Shown here piece by piece: positions 1 through 9,616 of a stretch of 56,720 nt of DNA. Made by a program: the position numbers and the translations under genes. Under the pieces are notes generated by a model, which did not search any database, was not told the origin of the DNA, and saw nothing but the letters and a program-made list of their open reading frames with translations. This DNA comes from Gemmatimonadota bacterium (GTDB lineage Bacteria; Latescibacterota; UBA2968), in assembly GCA_002727195.1 (NCBI GenBank), contig PBWH01000028.1:5077-61796 (forward strand). The letters run 5' to 3'. Position 1 is the stretch's first letter; the number at the start of each line of letters is the position of its first letter.

Positions 1-2973
1 ATGCGTGGTCTGAAGGGCTTTGTTCGCACGTTCCCACGACGCAGCTTCGTACCCGACCGCCCGAAGGCGGGGGCTATTGCCTCGCTGCGCATGGGGATCG
101 AAAAATCGGTCAAGGGGGTGCGCCGGATATACTATGACGTGGCGGACGAAAAGGGAGAGTTCTACATGCCGGGGATCGCCGAACGGCGGGTCCGGGTTTC
201 TGCCTACTACCTGAATCCCTCGTCGGGTGAGATTACGTATGCCCCGAACTTTGGTCCGCAGGCCAGGATCTACCGTGGCGAATTCGACATGGACTGGTGG
301 ATCTCGAAGCGGACGATGATCCTGTTCCCCTGTATTTCGACCGACTTCTATGATACGGTCGACCCCCGGTATCTGACGAAGCTCGAACGCGTCAGCATAT
401 ACAATGAGGCCAACACACGTCCGCAAGAGTATGGCTATGCGATCGGGTTCGGACCTGATGAGCCGGTGGGGACCGTATTCACGCCTCCTGGTGAGCGGGT
501 CAAGGTCGCGATGCAGACCGGGTTCATCGGAATCCGCTATCTGCTGCTGAACTCGACGAGTTCGGAGACAGAAGCGCTCGCGCGGGGTAAAGGGTTCCAG
601 ACTCTGACCCACGGCTCGTTCGCCAAGACATCGTTCCAGGCGCTTCAGGATATGTGGTCGCTGAACGAAGCGCGGATGAACGAGCTCAAATCCTACTCGA
701 TCGAAAACCACCGGCTGAACGTCCTGCACAACCAGGCCAAGTTCCACATCGACGAGGCGCGGGCGGCCGAACATGACCTCAGGTGGAGTGACTTCATCAA
801 GCATACCCGGGCGGGCCTCGGGGTTGAGGCGCGCGCCTATCCGGACGTGAAGTCCACGCAGAACGACGTGATCCGCGGGATCATCTTCTTTATGCTGCTC
901 GTGATTCCGTGCGCCTTCTTCACCGAGCGATTGCTGATCACGGCGTCCGACATCCGGTGGCAGATCGCCGGGTTCGCCGGCATCTTCGTCCTGATCTGGA
1001 TTTTCCTCTGGCAGGTCCATCCCGCGTTCGAGTTGTCGAACCCGTTCGTGATTCTTCTCGCCTTCGTGATCTTGGCGCTGGCCATCTTCGTGATCTCGAT
1101 CGTGTTCTCGCGGTTCAGCGACAACATGAAGCGGCTCAAGCGTGAAGAGTTGCTGCTACACGACACAGACGTCGGGCGCGTGAGTGCCTCGGTCGCCGCG
1201 TTCCAACTCGGGATCGCGAACATGAAGCGCCGGAGGATGCGGACGGCGCTGACGTTCACCACGCTGCTCCTCCTGACGTTTACCGTCCTGTCGTTCACCT
1301 CGATCAAGGCGTCCCTCCAGTTCCACCAGATCATCCGTGACTCGGCCGGCCCGTATGCGGGGATGCTGGTCCGAAGTAAGTTCTGGGGACCGCTCGAGGA
1401 TGCCGCCTATGATTACGCGAAAGTCAACTTCAGCGAGGTGGCGACGATTACGCCGCGGAGCTGGTATATTACGCGGACGAAGAACAAGACCCCCGTCGAG
1501 ACGACTTCCAAGACACACAAGACCGAAGGCGTTCTCGGGCTGAGCCCGGCTGAGCCCCGGGTGACCGGTGTCGACTCCTTCCTGGTGGCCGGGCGGTGGT
1601 TTGCGCCGGGTGAAGACGCGATCATTCTGCCGCAGTCGATCGCGGACAAACTGGCTTTAACCGAAGACTCCGTCGGTGTTTCGCGCGTGCGTCTCTTCGG
1701 CAAGCTGCTCCCGCTGGTCGGGATCGTCAGCCATGAGGGGCTGAACGAATTCTTCGACTTGGACGAGGAGCCGCTGACACCCGCCGACTTCAAGCTGACG
1801 GATGACGAAGAGATCTCCCGGATGACGCAGGTCGAGGAACGAGAGAAACAGGGGCTCGAGCGACCGGAGGTCGAGATCATGCCGTTTGAGCATATCACGG
1901 CCGCGAACATCGCGATCATTCCGTATCGCCTGCTGCGCGATATCGGAAGCCCACTCCAGTCGGTCGCCGTGCGGTTCCACGACGGGGAGGACATCGAAGC
2001 GCACGTGAAGGCGTTCCTGTCGCGTCTGTCCGTGGTACTGTTTGCGGGCATCCCGGATTCAAGGGGACGGATCCAGGTGTCGGTCTTCAGTTCGCTCGGA
2101 AATACCTCGATGAGCGGGCTGTCGGGCCTGTTTATCCCGATTCTCGTGGCCGCCCTGATCGTACTGAACACGATGATGGGGTCCGTCTACGAGCGGTTCA
2201 AGGAGATCGGGATTTATTCGGCCGTAGGCCTCGCTCCTGTCCATATCTCTTTCCTGTTCATCGCGGAGGCGTGTGTATACGCCGTGCTCGGGTCGGTGAG
2301 TGGCTATCTCGCCGGCCAAGCCGTGGCCAAGATCCTGCTGTGGCAGGGTTGGCTGCAGGGAGTGACCCTAAACTACTCGGCTTTGTCGACCGTGGCCTCA
2401 TCTGGTCTGGTGATGATGGTGGTCGTCCTGTCCACGCTGTATCCCGCTCGGAAAGCCGCGCAGATGGCGGTCCCGGACGTGGCCAGACGCTGGCGGCTTC
2501 CGAATCCGGTAGGCGATCGCTGGCAGTTCGAGTTCCCGTTCACGGTCGGTGGGGCGGACGTGTTCGGACTGTCCGTCTTCCTGACCGAGTATTTCGCGTC
2601 GCACGAGGGTGAGTCGATGGGGACGTTTTACACCGACGGCGCCATTTTTGGCAGCTTCGAGGTTCCGGAAGGAGAAGCCTACTCGATCGATACGGCGATA
2701 TGGCTGGCTCCCTACGACCTAGGTGTCAGCCAGCGGTTCCGTTTCGAGGCTCGACCGACGGGAGAGCACGAATTCTACGCGCTGACCGTGGCGATCGAGC
2801 GGGTGTCTGGTGACGCCGCATCCTGGATGCGCGTCAATCAGGGCTTTGTGAACGCATTGCGGAAGCAGTTCTTGATCTGGCGAACGGTTGCCCCGGAAGA
2901 CCGTGAGGTGTTCAAGGGGAAGGGGCTGCAGATGCTGGGGCGGGACGAGGGGATGGTGCCAGCGGACGATTGA
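1..2973 (+). CDS. FtsX-like ABC transporter permease (5' end probably outside window)
   Basis: Membrane permease subunit of the MacB/FtsX type, expected to work with an ABC ATPase not present here. Residues 1-290 form a soluble region; hydrophobic segments lie at about 290-311, 320-338, 347-370 and 415-435, then a large extracytoplasmic domain (about 440-700), then three more membrane segments at about 705-727, 745-773 and 798-820. The FtsX signature (ERFKEIGIYSAVGLAP) sits at the start of this last bundle. An additional soluble C-terminal domain of about 160 residues follows, which is unusual for MacB-type permeases. The reading frame is open at base 1, so the true start may lie upstream. 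Family call is confident; the transported substrate is unknown. Confidence 0.85.
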   Translation: MRGLKGFVRTFPRRSFVPDRPKAGAIASLRMGIEKSVKGVRRIYYDVADEKGEFYMPGIAERRVRVSAYYLNPSSGEITYAPNFGPQARIYRGEFDMDWWISKRTMILFPCISTDFYDTVDPRYLTKLERVSIYNEANTRPQEYGYAIGFGPDEPVGTVFTPPGERVKVAMQTGFIGIRYLLLNSTSSETEALARGKGFQTLTHGSFAKTSFQALQDMWSLNEARMNELKSYSIENHRLNVLHNQAKFHIDEARAAEHDLRWSDFIKHTRAGLGVEARAYPDVKSTQNDVIRGIIFFMLLVIPCAFFTERLLITASDIRWQIAGFAGIFVLIWIFLWQVHPAFELSNPFVILLAFVILALAIFVISIVFSRFSDNMKRLKREELLLHDTDVGRVSASVAAFQLGIANMKRRRMRTALTFTTLLLLTFTVLSFTSIKASLQFHQIIRDSAGPYAGMLVRSKFWGPLEDAAYDYAKVNFSEVATITPRSWYITRTKNKTPVETTSKTHKTEGVLGLSPAEPRVTGVDSFLVAGRWFAPGEDAIILPQSIADKLALTEDSVGVSRVRLFGKLLPLVGIVSHEGLNEFFDLDEEPLTPADFKLTDDEEISRMTQVEEREKQGLERPEVEIMPFEHITAANIAIIPYRLLRDIGSPLQSVAVRFHDGEDIEAHVKAFLSRLSVVLFAGIPDSRGRIQVSVFSSLGNTSMSGLSGLFIPILVAALIVLNTMMGSVYERFKEIGIYSAVGLAPVHISFLFIAEACVYAVLGSVSGYLAGQAVAKILLWQGWLQGVTLNYSALSTVASSGLVMMVVVLSTLYPARKAAQMAVPDVARRWRLPNPVGDRWQFEFPFTVGGADVFGLSVFLTEYFASHEGESMGTFYTDGAIFGSFEVPEGEAYSIDTAIWLAPYDLGVSQRFRFEARPTGEHEFYALTVAIERVSGDAASWMRVNQGFVNALRKQFLIWRTVAPEDREVFKGKGLQMLGRDEGMVPADD

Positions 2974-3043
2974 GCGGACGGTTTAGAAGCAAGGTGTTTA
3001 GGACGTAGCAGCACGGCGGTGCCGACAGGGAAGCCCTCACCCT

Positions 3044-3079
3044 ATGTGTATTCGCCGGAAAGACAGGGCGAATACACAT
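3044..3079. repeat. Perfect inverted repeat, 13-bp arms
   Basis: Arms at 3044-3056 (atgtgtattcgcc) and 3067-3079 are exact reverse complements around a 10-nt loop. It lies between the permease stop and the next gene. There is no T-run after it, so it looks more like a dispersed palindromic repeat or processing site than a classical intrinsic terminator. Confidence 0.7.
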
Positions 3080-3084
3080 CGCCT

Positions 3085-3102
3085 TCTCCCGCGGGCGGGA
3101 GA
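3085..3102. repeat. Second intergenic hairpin, 8-bp arms
   Basis: tctcccgc at 3085-3092 pairs perfectly with gcgggaga at 3095-3102 across a 2-nt centre. It directly follows the larger inverted repeat at 3044-3079, and the two together occupy most of the gap between the permease and the transporter gene. Function unknown. Confidence 0.6.
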
Positions 3103-3155
3103 GTGGTATTTACGCTTCTTGCTGTTGTCATCAGTAATACTGGAATGGGTCTTCA

Positions 3156-5573
3156 GTGGCGTTAGCGAGTCTATTCAAACGGGACAAGTCGAAGCAGTTC
3201 GAGGAGATCGAGGAGTATCGCGATCTTCTCGAGGCGCCCGATACATACGAGGACGGATTCAACACGAAGACCGTGATCGGGGCGCTGTTTGTTTCGATCG
3301 TGATGGTCCCGGGGAATATCTATCTGGAACTGATGATAGGCGGCTCGATCGGAGCGGCTGCCCAGTGGGTGACGATCATCCTGTTTCTGGAGCTAGCAAA
3401 ACGATCGTTTACCCGCCTCAGACGCCAGGAAATCTACCTCCTCTACTATGTGACGACTTCGCTCGTCAACCGAGAGTCGGGCGCCTTCGAGGGTCTGCTC
3501 TGGCACCAGTATTTCGTTCAATCCCCGGCAGCCAAACAGTTTGGCATATCCAAGCTGATTCCGTGGTGGTATGCGCCTCCAGCAGACTCCGAGGCGCTCG
3601 TAGAACGCACGTTCTTCCACGAGGATTGGTTCTGGCCGATCACGTTGCTTGTCCTCGGGATGATCATGGGACGGATCGCCTGGTTCTCTGCGAGCTACGT
3701 GCTGTTCCGACTCACCTCAGATTACGAGAAGCTGCCCTTTCCATTCGCTCCGATCAACGCGCAGGGCGCGATGGCGCTTGCCGAGGAAAGCTCTGGAGAA
3801 TACACCTGGAAGTGGCGGGTGTTCAGCACGGGCGCCGTGATCGGGGTCGTCTGGGGGCTCGTCTACGTGGCGGTTCCGGCGATCTCGGGTGCCTTCATGG
3901 AGCGACCCGTCCAGCTGATCCCTATTCCGTGGGTCGATTTTACCCAATACACCGGCTACTTCCTGGAGGCGACCCCGATCGGTTTCACGCTCCATCTGGG
4001 GCCGATCTTCGCCGGGCTGCTCGCGCCGTTCTGGGCAGTGATGGGGTCCTTCCTGGGGGTGGTGGTCCACACGATCGCGAGCCCCATCCTTTATCGGCAC
4101 GGGTTCATGCCGAACTGGATGATGGGAATGGATACGATCCAGACCCACTTCGTCACGGGTATCGACTTCTGGATGAGCTTCGGGATCGGAATCACGTTTG
4201 CCGTCACCGTGATCGGGTTCTACCAGGTCTGGATGGGCGTGCGGATGGCGACGACAGAGAAGGCCGCCAAGCGCAGCTGGGAGCCCCCGCCAGGACGGGG
4301 CGACTTCCGGATATGGGTGTGTATCGCCTTTTTCTGCGTGTCGAGTCTCTATACGATCGTGGTGGCCCGCGTATTGTTTCCACATCTGATCTCGAACACG
4401 CTCCTCGTCTTTTTCTTCATCTTCGCCTTCGTCTACACGCCGCTGATCTCGTTCGTGAACGCCAGGCTCGACGGTCTGGTCGGGCAGAACGTGAGCGTGC
4501 CGTATATCAAGGAGGCGACGATCTTCCTGAGCGGGTTCAAGGGGATCGAGATCTGGTTCGTCGATTTCGGGATCGACAACTATGGCGCCTCGGCAGAACG
4601 CTTCCGCCAGATCGAGCTGACCGGAACGAGGTTCTCGAGCATCTTGAAGGCCGAGGTGTTCATGGTGCCGCTCGTCCTGGCCACGAGCTTCATGTACTGG
4701 TCCTATATCTGGAAGCTCGCGCCGATTCCGTCGGACGCCTATCCGTATGTCCAGTTGATGTGGCCGCTACGCGCGCTGCAGCGGTCTGTCTGGGTGACGG
4801 GGACCATGCGGGGCGAGATCGAAACAAACGAAGAGAGGCGACAGGTGACGTGGATTCCGTCGAATCTGCCCGACGGGTCGTGGTGGTACTGGCGTGCACG
4901 CGCGTCGGTAGACGTGGACCTAGAAGCGAAGGCACGTACCTATGGACCGTGGTCGAAGACGGATGTGTTCTACACCGCCTTCGACAACTCGGATCCACCG
5001 CTTCATCCCCGGGTCTCGATTCCCGATCAGTCTATCGACCTGTCTGAAGCGCTCGAGAAGGGCTTGCCGTCCGCTCCCGAGATACTGGGACCGGTTGAGG
5101 GCAGCCGTGTAGATACGCCCAACCCAAGGATGATGATCGCGGAGGCGTTCGACCAGAGAGGTAGGAAACTCGTCTACCAGTTCGAGGTCGACAAGGTTCC
5201 GTCTTTTGACGGATCGTTCTTGCAATCGTCAGACGACCGACCGATACTATTCGACGCTCTGAAGCCGAAGATCATAGGTGTCGGATTCGTCGTCGGGATC
5301 AGCATGTTCATCTTTATGTCGGTCTTCGGGCTGCCGATCCTGATGGTGTTCGGCTACATCCAGAGCCTGACGCAGATACCGCACGTCCTGGTAACGCAGA
5401 TCATCGGCGCCCTGCTCGCCCGGTTTTACTTCTGGAAGAAGTACGGCAAGCAGGAGTGGCGACTGTATGCGGCGGTGCTCGTCGTTGGATTCTCCGTCGG
5501 GATGGCGCTGGTGGGTATGGCGTCTGTCTCGATTGCGATGATCCAGAAGTCCGTGTCCGTACTGCTGTTCTAG
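3156..5573 (+). CDS. OPT-like (DUF6785/DUF6784-type) polytopic membrane transporter with inserted Fn3-like domain
   Basis: An 805-residue integral membrane protein starting at GTG 3156. Hydrophobic helices fill about residues 45-530 and 700-800. The layout and motifs such as SDAYPY after a helix resemble the oligopeptide-transporter-like DUF6785 family common in Poribacteria, Armatimonadota and Planctomycetota (recalled family knowledge). Between about residues 525 and 702 a hydrophilic, aromatic-rich segment (DGSWWYWRARASVD ... YGPWSKTDVFY) looks like a fibronectin-III-type beta sandwich looped out of the membrane. It is followed 21 bases later by the Crp-type regulator gene. A long open frame at 3044-5047 overlaps it but is Arg/Gly-rich shadow coding. 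Substrate unknown. Confidence 0.75.
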   Translation: MALASLFKRDKSKQFEEIEEYRDLLEAPDTYEDGFNTKTVIGALFVSIVMVPGNIYLELMIGGSIGAAAQWVTIILFLELAKRSFTRLRRQEIYLLYYVTTSLVNRESGAFEGLLWHQYFVQSPAAKQFGISKLIPWWYAPPADSEALVERTFFHEDWFWPITLLVLGMIMGRIAWFSASYVLFRLTSDYEKLPFPFAPINAQGAMALAEESSGEYTWKWRVFSTGAVIGVVWGLVYVAVPAISGAFMERPVQLIPIPWVDFTQYTGYFLEATPIGFTLHLGPIFAGLLAPFWAVMGSFLGVVVHTIASPILYRHGFMPNWMMGMDTIQTHFVTGIDFWMSFGIGITFAVTVIGFYQVWMGVRMATTEKAAKRSWEPPPGRGDFRIWVCIAFFCVSSLYTIVVARVLFPHLISNTLLVFFFIFAFVYTPLISFVNARLDGLVGQNVSVPYIKEATIFLSGFKGIEIWFVDFGIDNYGASAERFRQIELTGTRFSSILKAEVFMVPLVLATSFMYWSYIWKLAPIPSDAYPYVQLMWPLRALQRSVWVTGTMRGEIETNEERRQVTWIPSNLPDGSWWYWRARASVDVDLEAKARTYGPWSKTDVFYTAFDNSDPPLHPRVSIPDQSIDLSEALEKGLPSAPEILGPVEGSRVDTPNPRMMIAEAFDQRGRKLVYQFEVDKVPSFDGSFLQSSDDRPILFDALKPKIIGVGFVVGISMFIFMSVFGLPILMVFGYIQSLTQIPHVLVTQIIGALLARFYFWKKYGKQEWRLYAAVLVVGFSVGMALVGMASVSIAMIQKSVSVLLF

Positions 5574-5594
5574 CGATCCACGGGGGTATCCGTC

Positions 5595-6290
5595 GTGGCC
5601 GATGATACGACCATAGCCGCCCTGCAGCGCGTTCCGTTGTTCGAGTGTCTGGACAAGGACGAACTGGCGGGACTGGCTGGTGTGACGAGCCTGCAGAAGT
5701 TCGCGCGAAACACGCTGGTCATCCTGGCCGAAGAAGACGGAGACTCCTTCTTCATTATCCAGTCCGGGAAGGTCAAGGTCAGCGTGACCGGCCCCGATGG
5801 CCGCGAGATCATCCTGTCTCTGCTCGGGCAGGGAGAGTTCTTCGGCGAGCTCTCCTTACTCGACGGGCACCCGCGATCAGCAGACGTGACCACGGTCGAG
5901 CGTTCCGAGTTGCTGGTGATCCGACGAGCGGATTTCGTTCGTGTGATCCAGGACTATCCCGTGATCCCCATCCATCTGATGGTGACCCTGGCCGGCCGTC
6001 TGCGAAAGTCAGACCGTCAGGTCGCGGGGCTGGCCCTTCTGGGAATCTCGGAGCGGATCAGCAGCGTGCTCCTAGCAATCGCCGAGGAGCAGGGCCAGGA
6101 AACCGAAGAGGGGATCGTGATCGCAAAGCGTCCCACCCATCAGGTGCTGGCGAGCATGGCGGGGACCGCGCGAGAGACGGTGACCCGCGTGATGAAGCGG
6201 CTGGCGGACGAAGGCTACATCAGGATGGACGGAAGAAAACTCATTATCAGGAAGCAATCCCGGGATTTCCTCGACTCCGAATTCGGTTGA
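5595..6290 (+). CDS. Crp/Fnr family transcriptional regulator
   Basis: A 231-residue DNA-binding regulator, GTG start at 5595. Residues about 10-120 are a cyclic-nucleotide-binding beta roll. The phosphate-binding-cassette sequence GEFFGELSLLDGHPRSADV has the Gly-Glu and Arg-Ser-Ala residues that contact cAMP or cGMP in true effector-binding members. Residues about 150-215 carry the winged helix-turn-helix (GTARETVTRVMKRL). No cysteine cluster of the FNR type is present, so oxygen sensing through Fe-S is unlikely. It sits between a transporter and an epimerase gene, so local regulation of the sugar genes is plausible but not shown. Confidence 0.93.
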   Translation: MADDTTIAALQRVPLFECLDKDELAGLAGVTSLQKFARNTLVILAEEDGDSFFIIQSGKVKVSVTGPDGREIILSLLGQGEFFGELSLLDGHPRSADVTTVERSELLVIRRADFVRVIQDYPVIPIHLMVTLAGRLRKSDRQVAGLALLGISERISSVLLAIAEEQGQETEEGIVIAKRPTHQVLASMAGTARETVTRVMKRLADEGYIRMDGRKLIIRKQSRDFLDSEFG

Positions 6291-6327
6291 TCTCGAGCCG
6301 AACGGGTCGACAGAGCAAAGAGGCAGA

Positions 6328-7335
6328 ATGGCTGAAGAACGATTTTTGATCACCGGCGCGCTGGGGTGCATCGGCGCGTGGACGGTAAGAAACCTGCTGC
6401 ACGACGGGGCTGAGGTCACCGTGTTCGACTTGGCGTCTGATCCGCGGCGTCTCAAGCTCGTGTTGACCGATGAAGAGTTGGGGCGCGTCACGTTCGAAAC
6501 GGGTGACATCACCGACCTGGAAGGTTTCCAAGCGGCGCTGGACAAGAACGACATTACCCACGTGATCCATCTTGCGGGGCTTCAGGTCCCTTTCTGCAAG
6601 GCGGATCCACCCCAGGGAGCGCGGGTAAACGTGGTCGGGACGGTCAACGTGTTCGAGGCGGTGAAGCGGCGTCTCGACCGGATTTCACGCGTGACCTACG
6701 CGAGTTCGATCGCGGTGTTCGGGGCGCCGGAAGACTACGATGAGGGTGCGCCGCTCAGGGATGATGACAAACTCATCCCCCACACCCACTACGGGGTCTA
6801 CAAGCAGGCGAACGAAGGAACGGCCCACGTCTACTGGTCGGACGACGGCGTTCCGTCGATCGGGTTGCGGCCGTATGTGGTGTATGGCGTCGGCCGGGAT
6901 CAAGGCGTGACGTCTACACCCACGACGGCCATGCTGGCAGCGGCGGCCGACATCCCGTACCACATCTCCTACGGCGGCCAGACGGTTTTCCAATACGCAG
7001 ACGACACGGCCCGCGCATTCATCCAGTCCGCAAGGTCTGACTATCAGGGCGCAGCCGCCCACAATCTCGGGGGACTGATGCCCCATATGCGGGAGGTCAA
7101 GGCGGCTATCGAAGCGGCAGCGCCGGAGTCAGGTGAGAAGATCACGTTCGAGGATATGCAGTTGCCGTTCCCTGCCGAGGTCGACGGATCCGGGCTCGAG
7201 GCGGCGATCGGAACGGTGTCGCACAAGCCGCTGACGGAAGGCGTCGCCGAGACCATCGAGATGTTCCGGGGGCTGATCGAATCCGGGAAAATCGATCCGG
7301 TGGCGTATGTCGACGAGCGATCCGAGCTGTCTTGA
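6328..7335 (+). CDS. NAD-dependent epimerase/dehydratase family protein
   Basis: A 335-residue extended short-chain dehydrogenase/reductase with ATG start 37 bases after the regulator gene. The nucleotide-binding glycine motif TGALGCIG is near residue 9, an acidic residue ends beta-2 (VFDLAS), and a Tyr-x-x-x-Lys type pair is seen in THYGVYKQANE. The rest (YVVYGVGRD, QYADDTARA) matches nucleotide-sugar epimerase-like enzymes. Substrate cannot be told; the surrounding sugar-acid genes make a sugar or sugar-acid likely. A hairpin terminator follows at 7370. Confidence 0.88.
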   Translation: MAEERFLITGALGCIGAWTVRNLLHDGAEVTVFDLASDPRRLKLVLTDEELGRVTFETGDITDLEGFQAALDKNDITHVIHLAGLQVPFCKADPPQGARVNVVGTVNVFEAVKRRLDRISRVTYASSIAVFGAPEDYDEGAPLRDDDKLIPHTHYGVYKQANEGTAHVYWSDDGVPSIGLRPYVVYGVGRDQGVTSTPTTAMLAAAADIPYHISYGGQTVFQYADDTARAFIQSARSDYQGAAAHNLGGLMPHMREVKAAIEAAAPESGEKITFEDMQLPFPAEVDGSGLEAAIGTVSHKPLTEGVAETIEMFRGLIESGKIDPVAYVDERSELS

Positions 7336-7369
7336 CACCATTGAGGGTTGTCGCGATCATCTTGCGCAG

Positions 7370-7400
7370 AAGCCGGTCCGCTATGGACCGGCTTTGGTGT
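7370..7400 (+). terminator. Putative intrinsic terminator after the epimerase gene
   Basis: A perfect 10-bp stem (aagccggtcc at 7370-7379 with ggaccggctt at 7385-7394) around a 5-nt loop, followed by a short, only weakly T-rich tail. It lies 35 bases after the stop codon and upstream of the amidohydrolase start. Confidence 0.65.
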
Positions 7401-7436
7401 TATGTGCAGGAGAGAACCTAGTCGAACGGAGCAGGT

Positions 7437-8573
7437 GTGTCGGAAACGTATGATCTGATTGTCAAGGGCGGGCGTGTCATCGACCCCCGCAACGGGCTGG
7501 ATGACGTACTCGACGTGGCGTTCAAGGATGGTCGGGTGGCGAAAGTCGGCGATCTGGCGGACGCCTCCGCTGCCGAGTCTGTCGAGGCGACCGGAAAGCT
7601 GGTGACGCCCGGATTGATCGACCTGCACACGCATCTGTTCAAGGATTTTTCCATCTTCGGGATCGATGTCGACGACCTGAGCCCGAGGACCGGCGTCACC
7701 ACTTCCGTTGACACGGGGACGGCCGGATGGATCAACTACGGCGGCTTTCGAAAGGTGATCATGGAGCCCGCAGAGACACGTGTGCTCGCCTATGTGAACC
7801 TGTCGGGTGTGGGGCTGCCGTATCGTCGTGGGGAGATGGTTTACGAGGGGTATGTGCAGGCCGGCGAGTGCGCAAACGCCATTCAGCAGTTTCCGGAAGG
7901 CACAATCGGCGTCAAGGTCAGGCTGTATCGCGGGGTCGGTGGCGACGCTGATTTGCGGGATCTTCTGGAGATCGCGATCGAGGCCGCTCGGCGATGCGAG
8001 AAGCCATTGATGGTCCACATCAGCGGGTCTGATGTTCCGCTGCCGGAATTGTTGGCGCCCCTTCGTCCACAGGATGTGATCACGCACTGCTACCACGGAG
8101 ACGAGATCGCCGGAATCCTCGACGCCTCAGGCAAGGTCCTTCCCGAGGTCCGCGATGCGAGAGACCGCGGGATCATTTTCGATATCGGTCACGGCGTCGG
8201 CAGCTTCAGCTTCGACGTGGGCCGGAAGGCGATGGACGACGGGTTTCCTCCTGATACGATCAGCAGTGACATTCACGGGTTGGGGATCAACGGTCCCACC
8301 TACGATCTTCCGACGACGATGAGCAAGTTCCTCCACCTGGGCATGCCGTTGGAAGATATCATCGAACGGGTCACGGATGCGCCGGCGCGCGCAGTCGAAT
8401 GGGATCTGGGGCACCTCGGAGAGGGCGCCGTGGGCGATCTGACTGTACTCGATATCGAAGACGGGGCGTTCGGACTGACGGACGCAGAAGAGGTTACCCT
8501 CGTGGCCGACAAGCGCTTCGCGTGTGCTGCGACGGTCAAGGATGGAAAACTGTGGTATCGCAATGACAAGTGA
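7437..8573 (+). CDS. Amidohydrolase / dihydroorotase-like metal-dependent hydrolase
   Basis: A 378-residue amidohydrolase-superfamily TIM barrel with the flanking beta-sandwich strands at both ends (YDLIVKGGRVIDPRNG at the N-terminus). Metal ligands visible: His64 and His66 in DLHTH, the later histidines in MVHISGS and ITHCYHG, and the catalytic Asp in SSDIHG. This resembles the deacetylase/dihydroorotase-like subgroup rather than urease-type enzymes. GTG start at 7437 with GGAG five bases upstream. Likely cleaves a C-N bond in a small cyclic or N-acyl substrate; the exact substrate is not visible. Confidence 0.88.
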   Translation: MSETYDLIVKGGRVIDPRNGLDDVLDVAFKDGRVAKVGDLADASAAESVEATGKLVTPGLIDLHTHLFKDFSIFGIDVDDLSPRTGVTTSVDTGTAGWINYGGFRKVIMEPAETRVLAYVNLSGVGLPYRRGEMVYEGYVQAGECANAIQQFPEGTIGVKVRLYRGVGGDADLRDLLEIAIEAARRCEKPLMVHISGSDVPLPELLAPLRPQDVITHCYHGDEIAGILDASGKVLPEVRDARDRGIIFDIGHGVGSFSFDVGRKAMDDGFPPDTISSDIHGLGINGPTYDLPTTMSKFLHLGMPLEDIIERVTDAPARAVEWDLGHLGEGAVGDLTVLDIEDGAFGLTDAEEVTLVADKRFACAATVKDGKLWYRNDK

Positions 8574-8591
8574 CAAATGCAAAATCACAAA
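8564..8591. repeat. Heptamer short tandem repeat (TGACAAA type)
   Basis: Four consecutive 7-nt units, tgacaag-tgacaaa-tgcaaaa-tcacaaa, which overlap the stop codon of the amidohydrolase gene. The 7-nt period matches other intergenic tracts in this window (10346, 14837, 18978, 19865, 31205). Confidence 0.7.
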
Positions 8592-8633
8592 AGATAGCTC
8601 GGGCACATTCAGGAGCGATGACGGGAGGCGTCA

Positions 8634-9581
8634 ATGTCGATAGCGTTCGCTGGTGGGGAGCAGGTGGATCCCTTCACGTTGAAGGATGAAGACGGGTATT
8701 TCTGGCTGAAAGGAAACCTGCATTCGCACACAACCAACTCGGACGGGAAGGTCGAGCCGCAGCGTCGTGTTGACGGGTATGTGTCCCACGACTACGACTA
8801 CCTGTGTCTGTCCGATCATCATCGAATCACACGGATCGATTCGGTGTCGGTGCCTGACGACTTCACGCTGATTCAAGGTGTCGAGTTGCATCCGGACAAT
8901 CCCTTTGGCGGCCAGCGGCACCACTTCGTATGTCTGAATCTGGAGGACGATATCGATGCGGAGCGGATGGCGCCCCAACACGTGATCGACCAGGTTCGTG
9001 CTCAGGGCGGTCAGGCGTGGCTTGCGCATCCACACTGGAGCTCTATCAGCGTTGCGCGAGACGTCTTGCCCCTCGAAGGACTGGCCGGGATCGAGGTGTT
9101 CAACACGGTTTGTCAGTGTATGGGGCGAGGGGAGTCTGGCATACACTGGGATGACTGGATGGAGCAGGAGCACCGCATCTACCCGATGCTGAGCAACGAC
9201 GATCTGCACTCGGATCCCGAAGACCCGAGTTCTGGACGGTTTGACTACTATCGGGGTTGGACGATGGCGCGCGTGAAGGATCGCAGCGCGGAGTCGATCC
9301 TCGAGGCGCTGAAGAGTGGAGCGACTTACGGATCGACTGGTCCCGAGATACACGACATCCAAATTGACACAAGTGGCGACGCCGCCGTTGCGACAGTAAA
9401 GTGCTCGGAAGCGCAACGGATCTACGGTGTGTGCAGTACCTACGGTGCGCAGCACTACGATCCTTCGGGCATGTTCGAGGAAGCAACGTTCACGCTCAGA
9501 CCGGGTGCGGAGTGGGTGAGATTCGAGGTGGTCGGTCCGGACGGAAGCAAGGCGTGGAGCAATCCGTTCGATCTGACGTAA
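8634..9581 (+). CDS. PHP-domain metal-dependent phosphoesterase-like protein
   Basis: A 315-residue protein starting at ATG 8634. PHP-type metal ligands are clear: NLHSHTTNSDG near residues 28-38 (His30, His32), LSDHH near 58-62, a Glu in GVELHPDN, and LAHPHW further on. The last 80 residues look like a small beta-rich domain, as in CehA/McbA-type family members. Likely hydrolyses a phospho- or other ester bond; no substrate evidence. It lies between an amidohydrolase and a PhyH gene, all on the same strand. Confidence 0.82.
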   Translation: MSIAFAGGEQVDPFTLKDEDGYFWLKGNLHSHTTNSDGKVEPQRRVDGYVSHDYDYLCLSDHHRITRIDSVSVPDDFTLIQGVELHPDNPFGGQRHHFVCLNLEDDIDAERMAPQHVIDQVRAQGGQAWLAHPHWSSISVARDVLPLEGLAGIEVFNTVCQCMGRGESGIHWDDWMEQEHRIYPMLSNDDLHSDPEDPSSGRFDYYRGWTMARVKDRSAESILEALKSGATYGSTGPEIHDIQIDTSGDAAVATVKCSEAQRIYGVCSTYGAQHYDPSGMFEEATFTLRPGAEWVRFEVVGPDGSKAWSNPFDLT

Positions 9582-9616
9582 GAAGATTGAGAGAGAACGT
9601 TGAAGAAAGAAAAGCG

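Noticed and set aside
3044..5047. 667-residue plus-strand open frame overlapping the transporter gene
   Set aside because: Arg/Gly-rich composition without domains; overlaps a well-supported membrane protein frame. It is shadow coding of a GC-rich gene.
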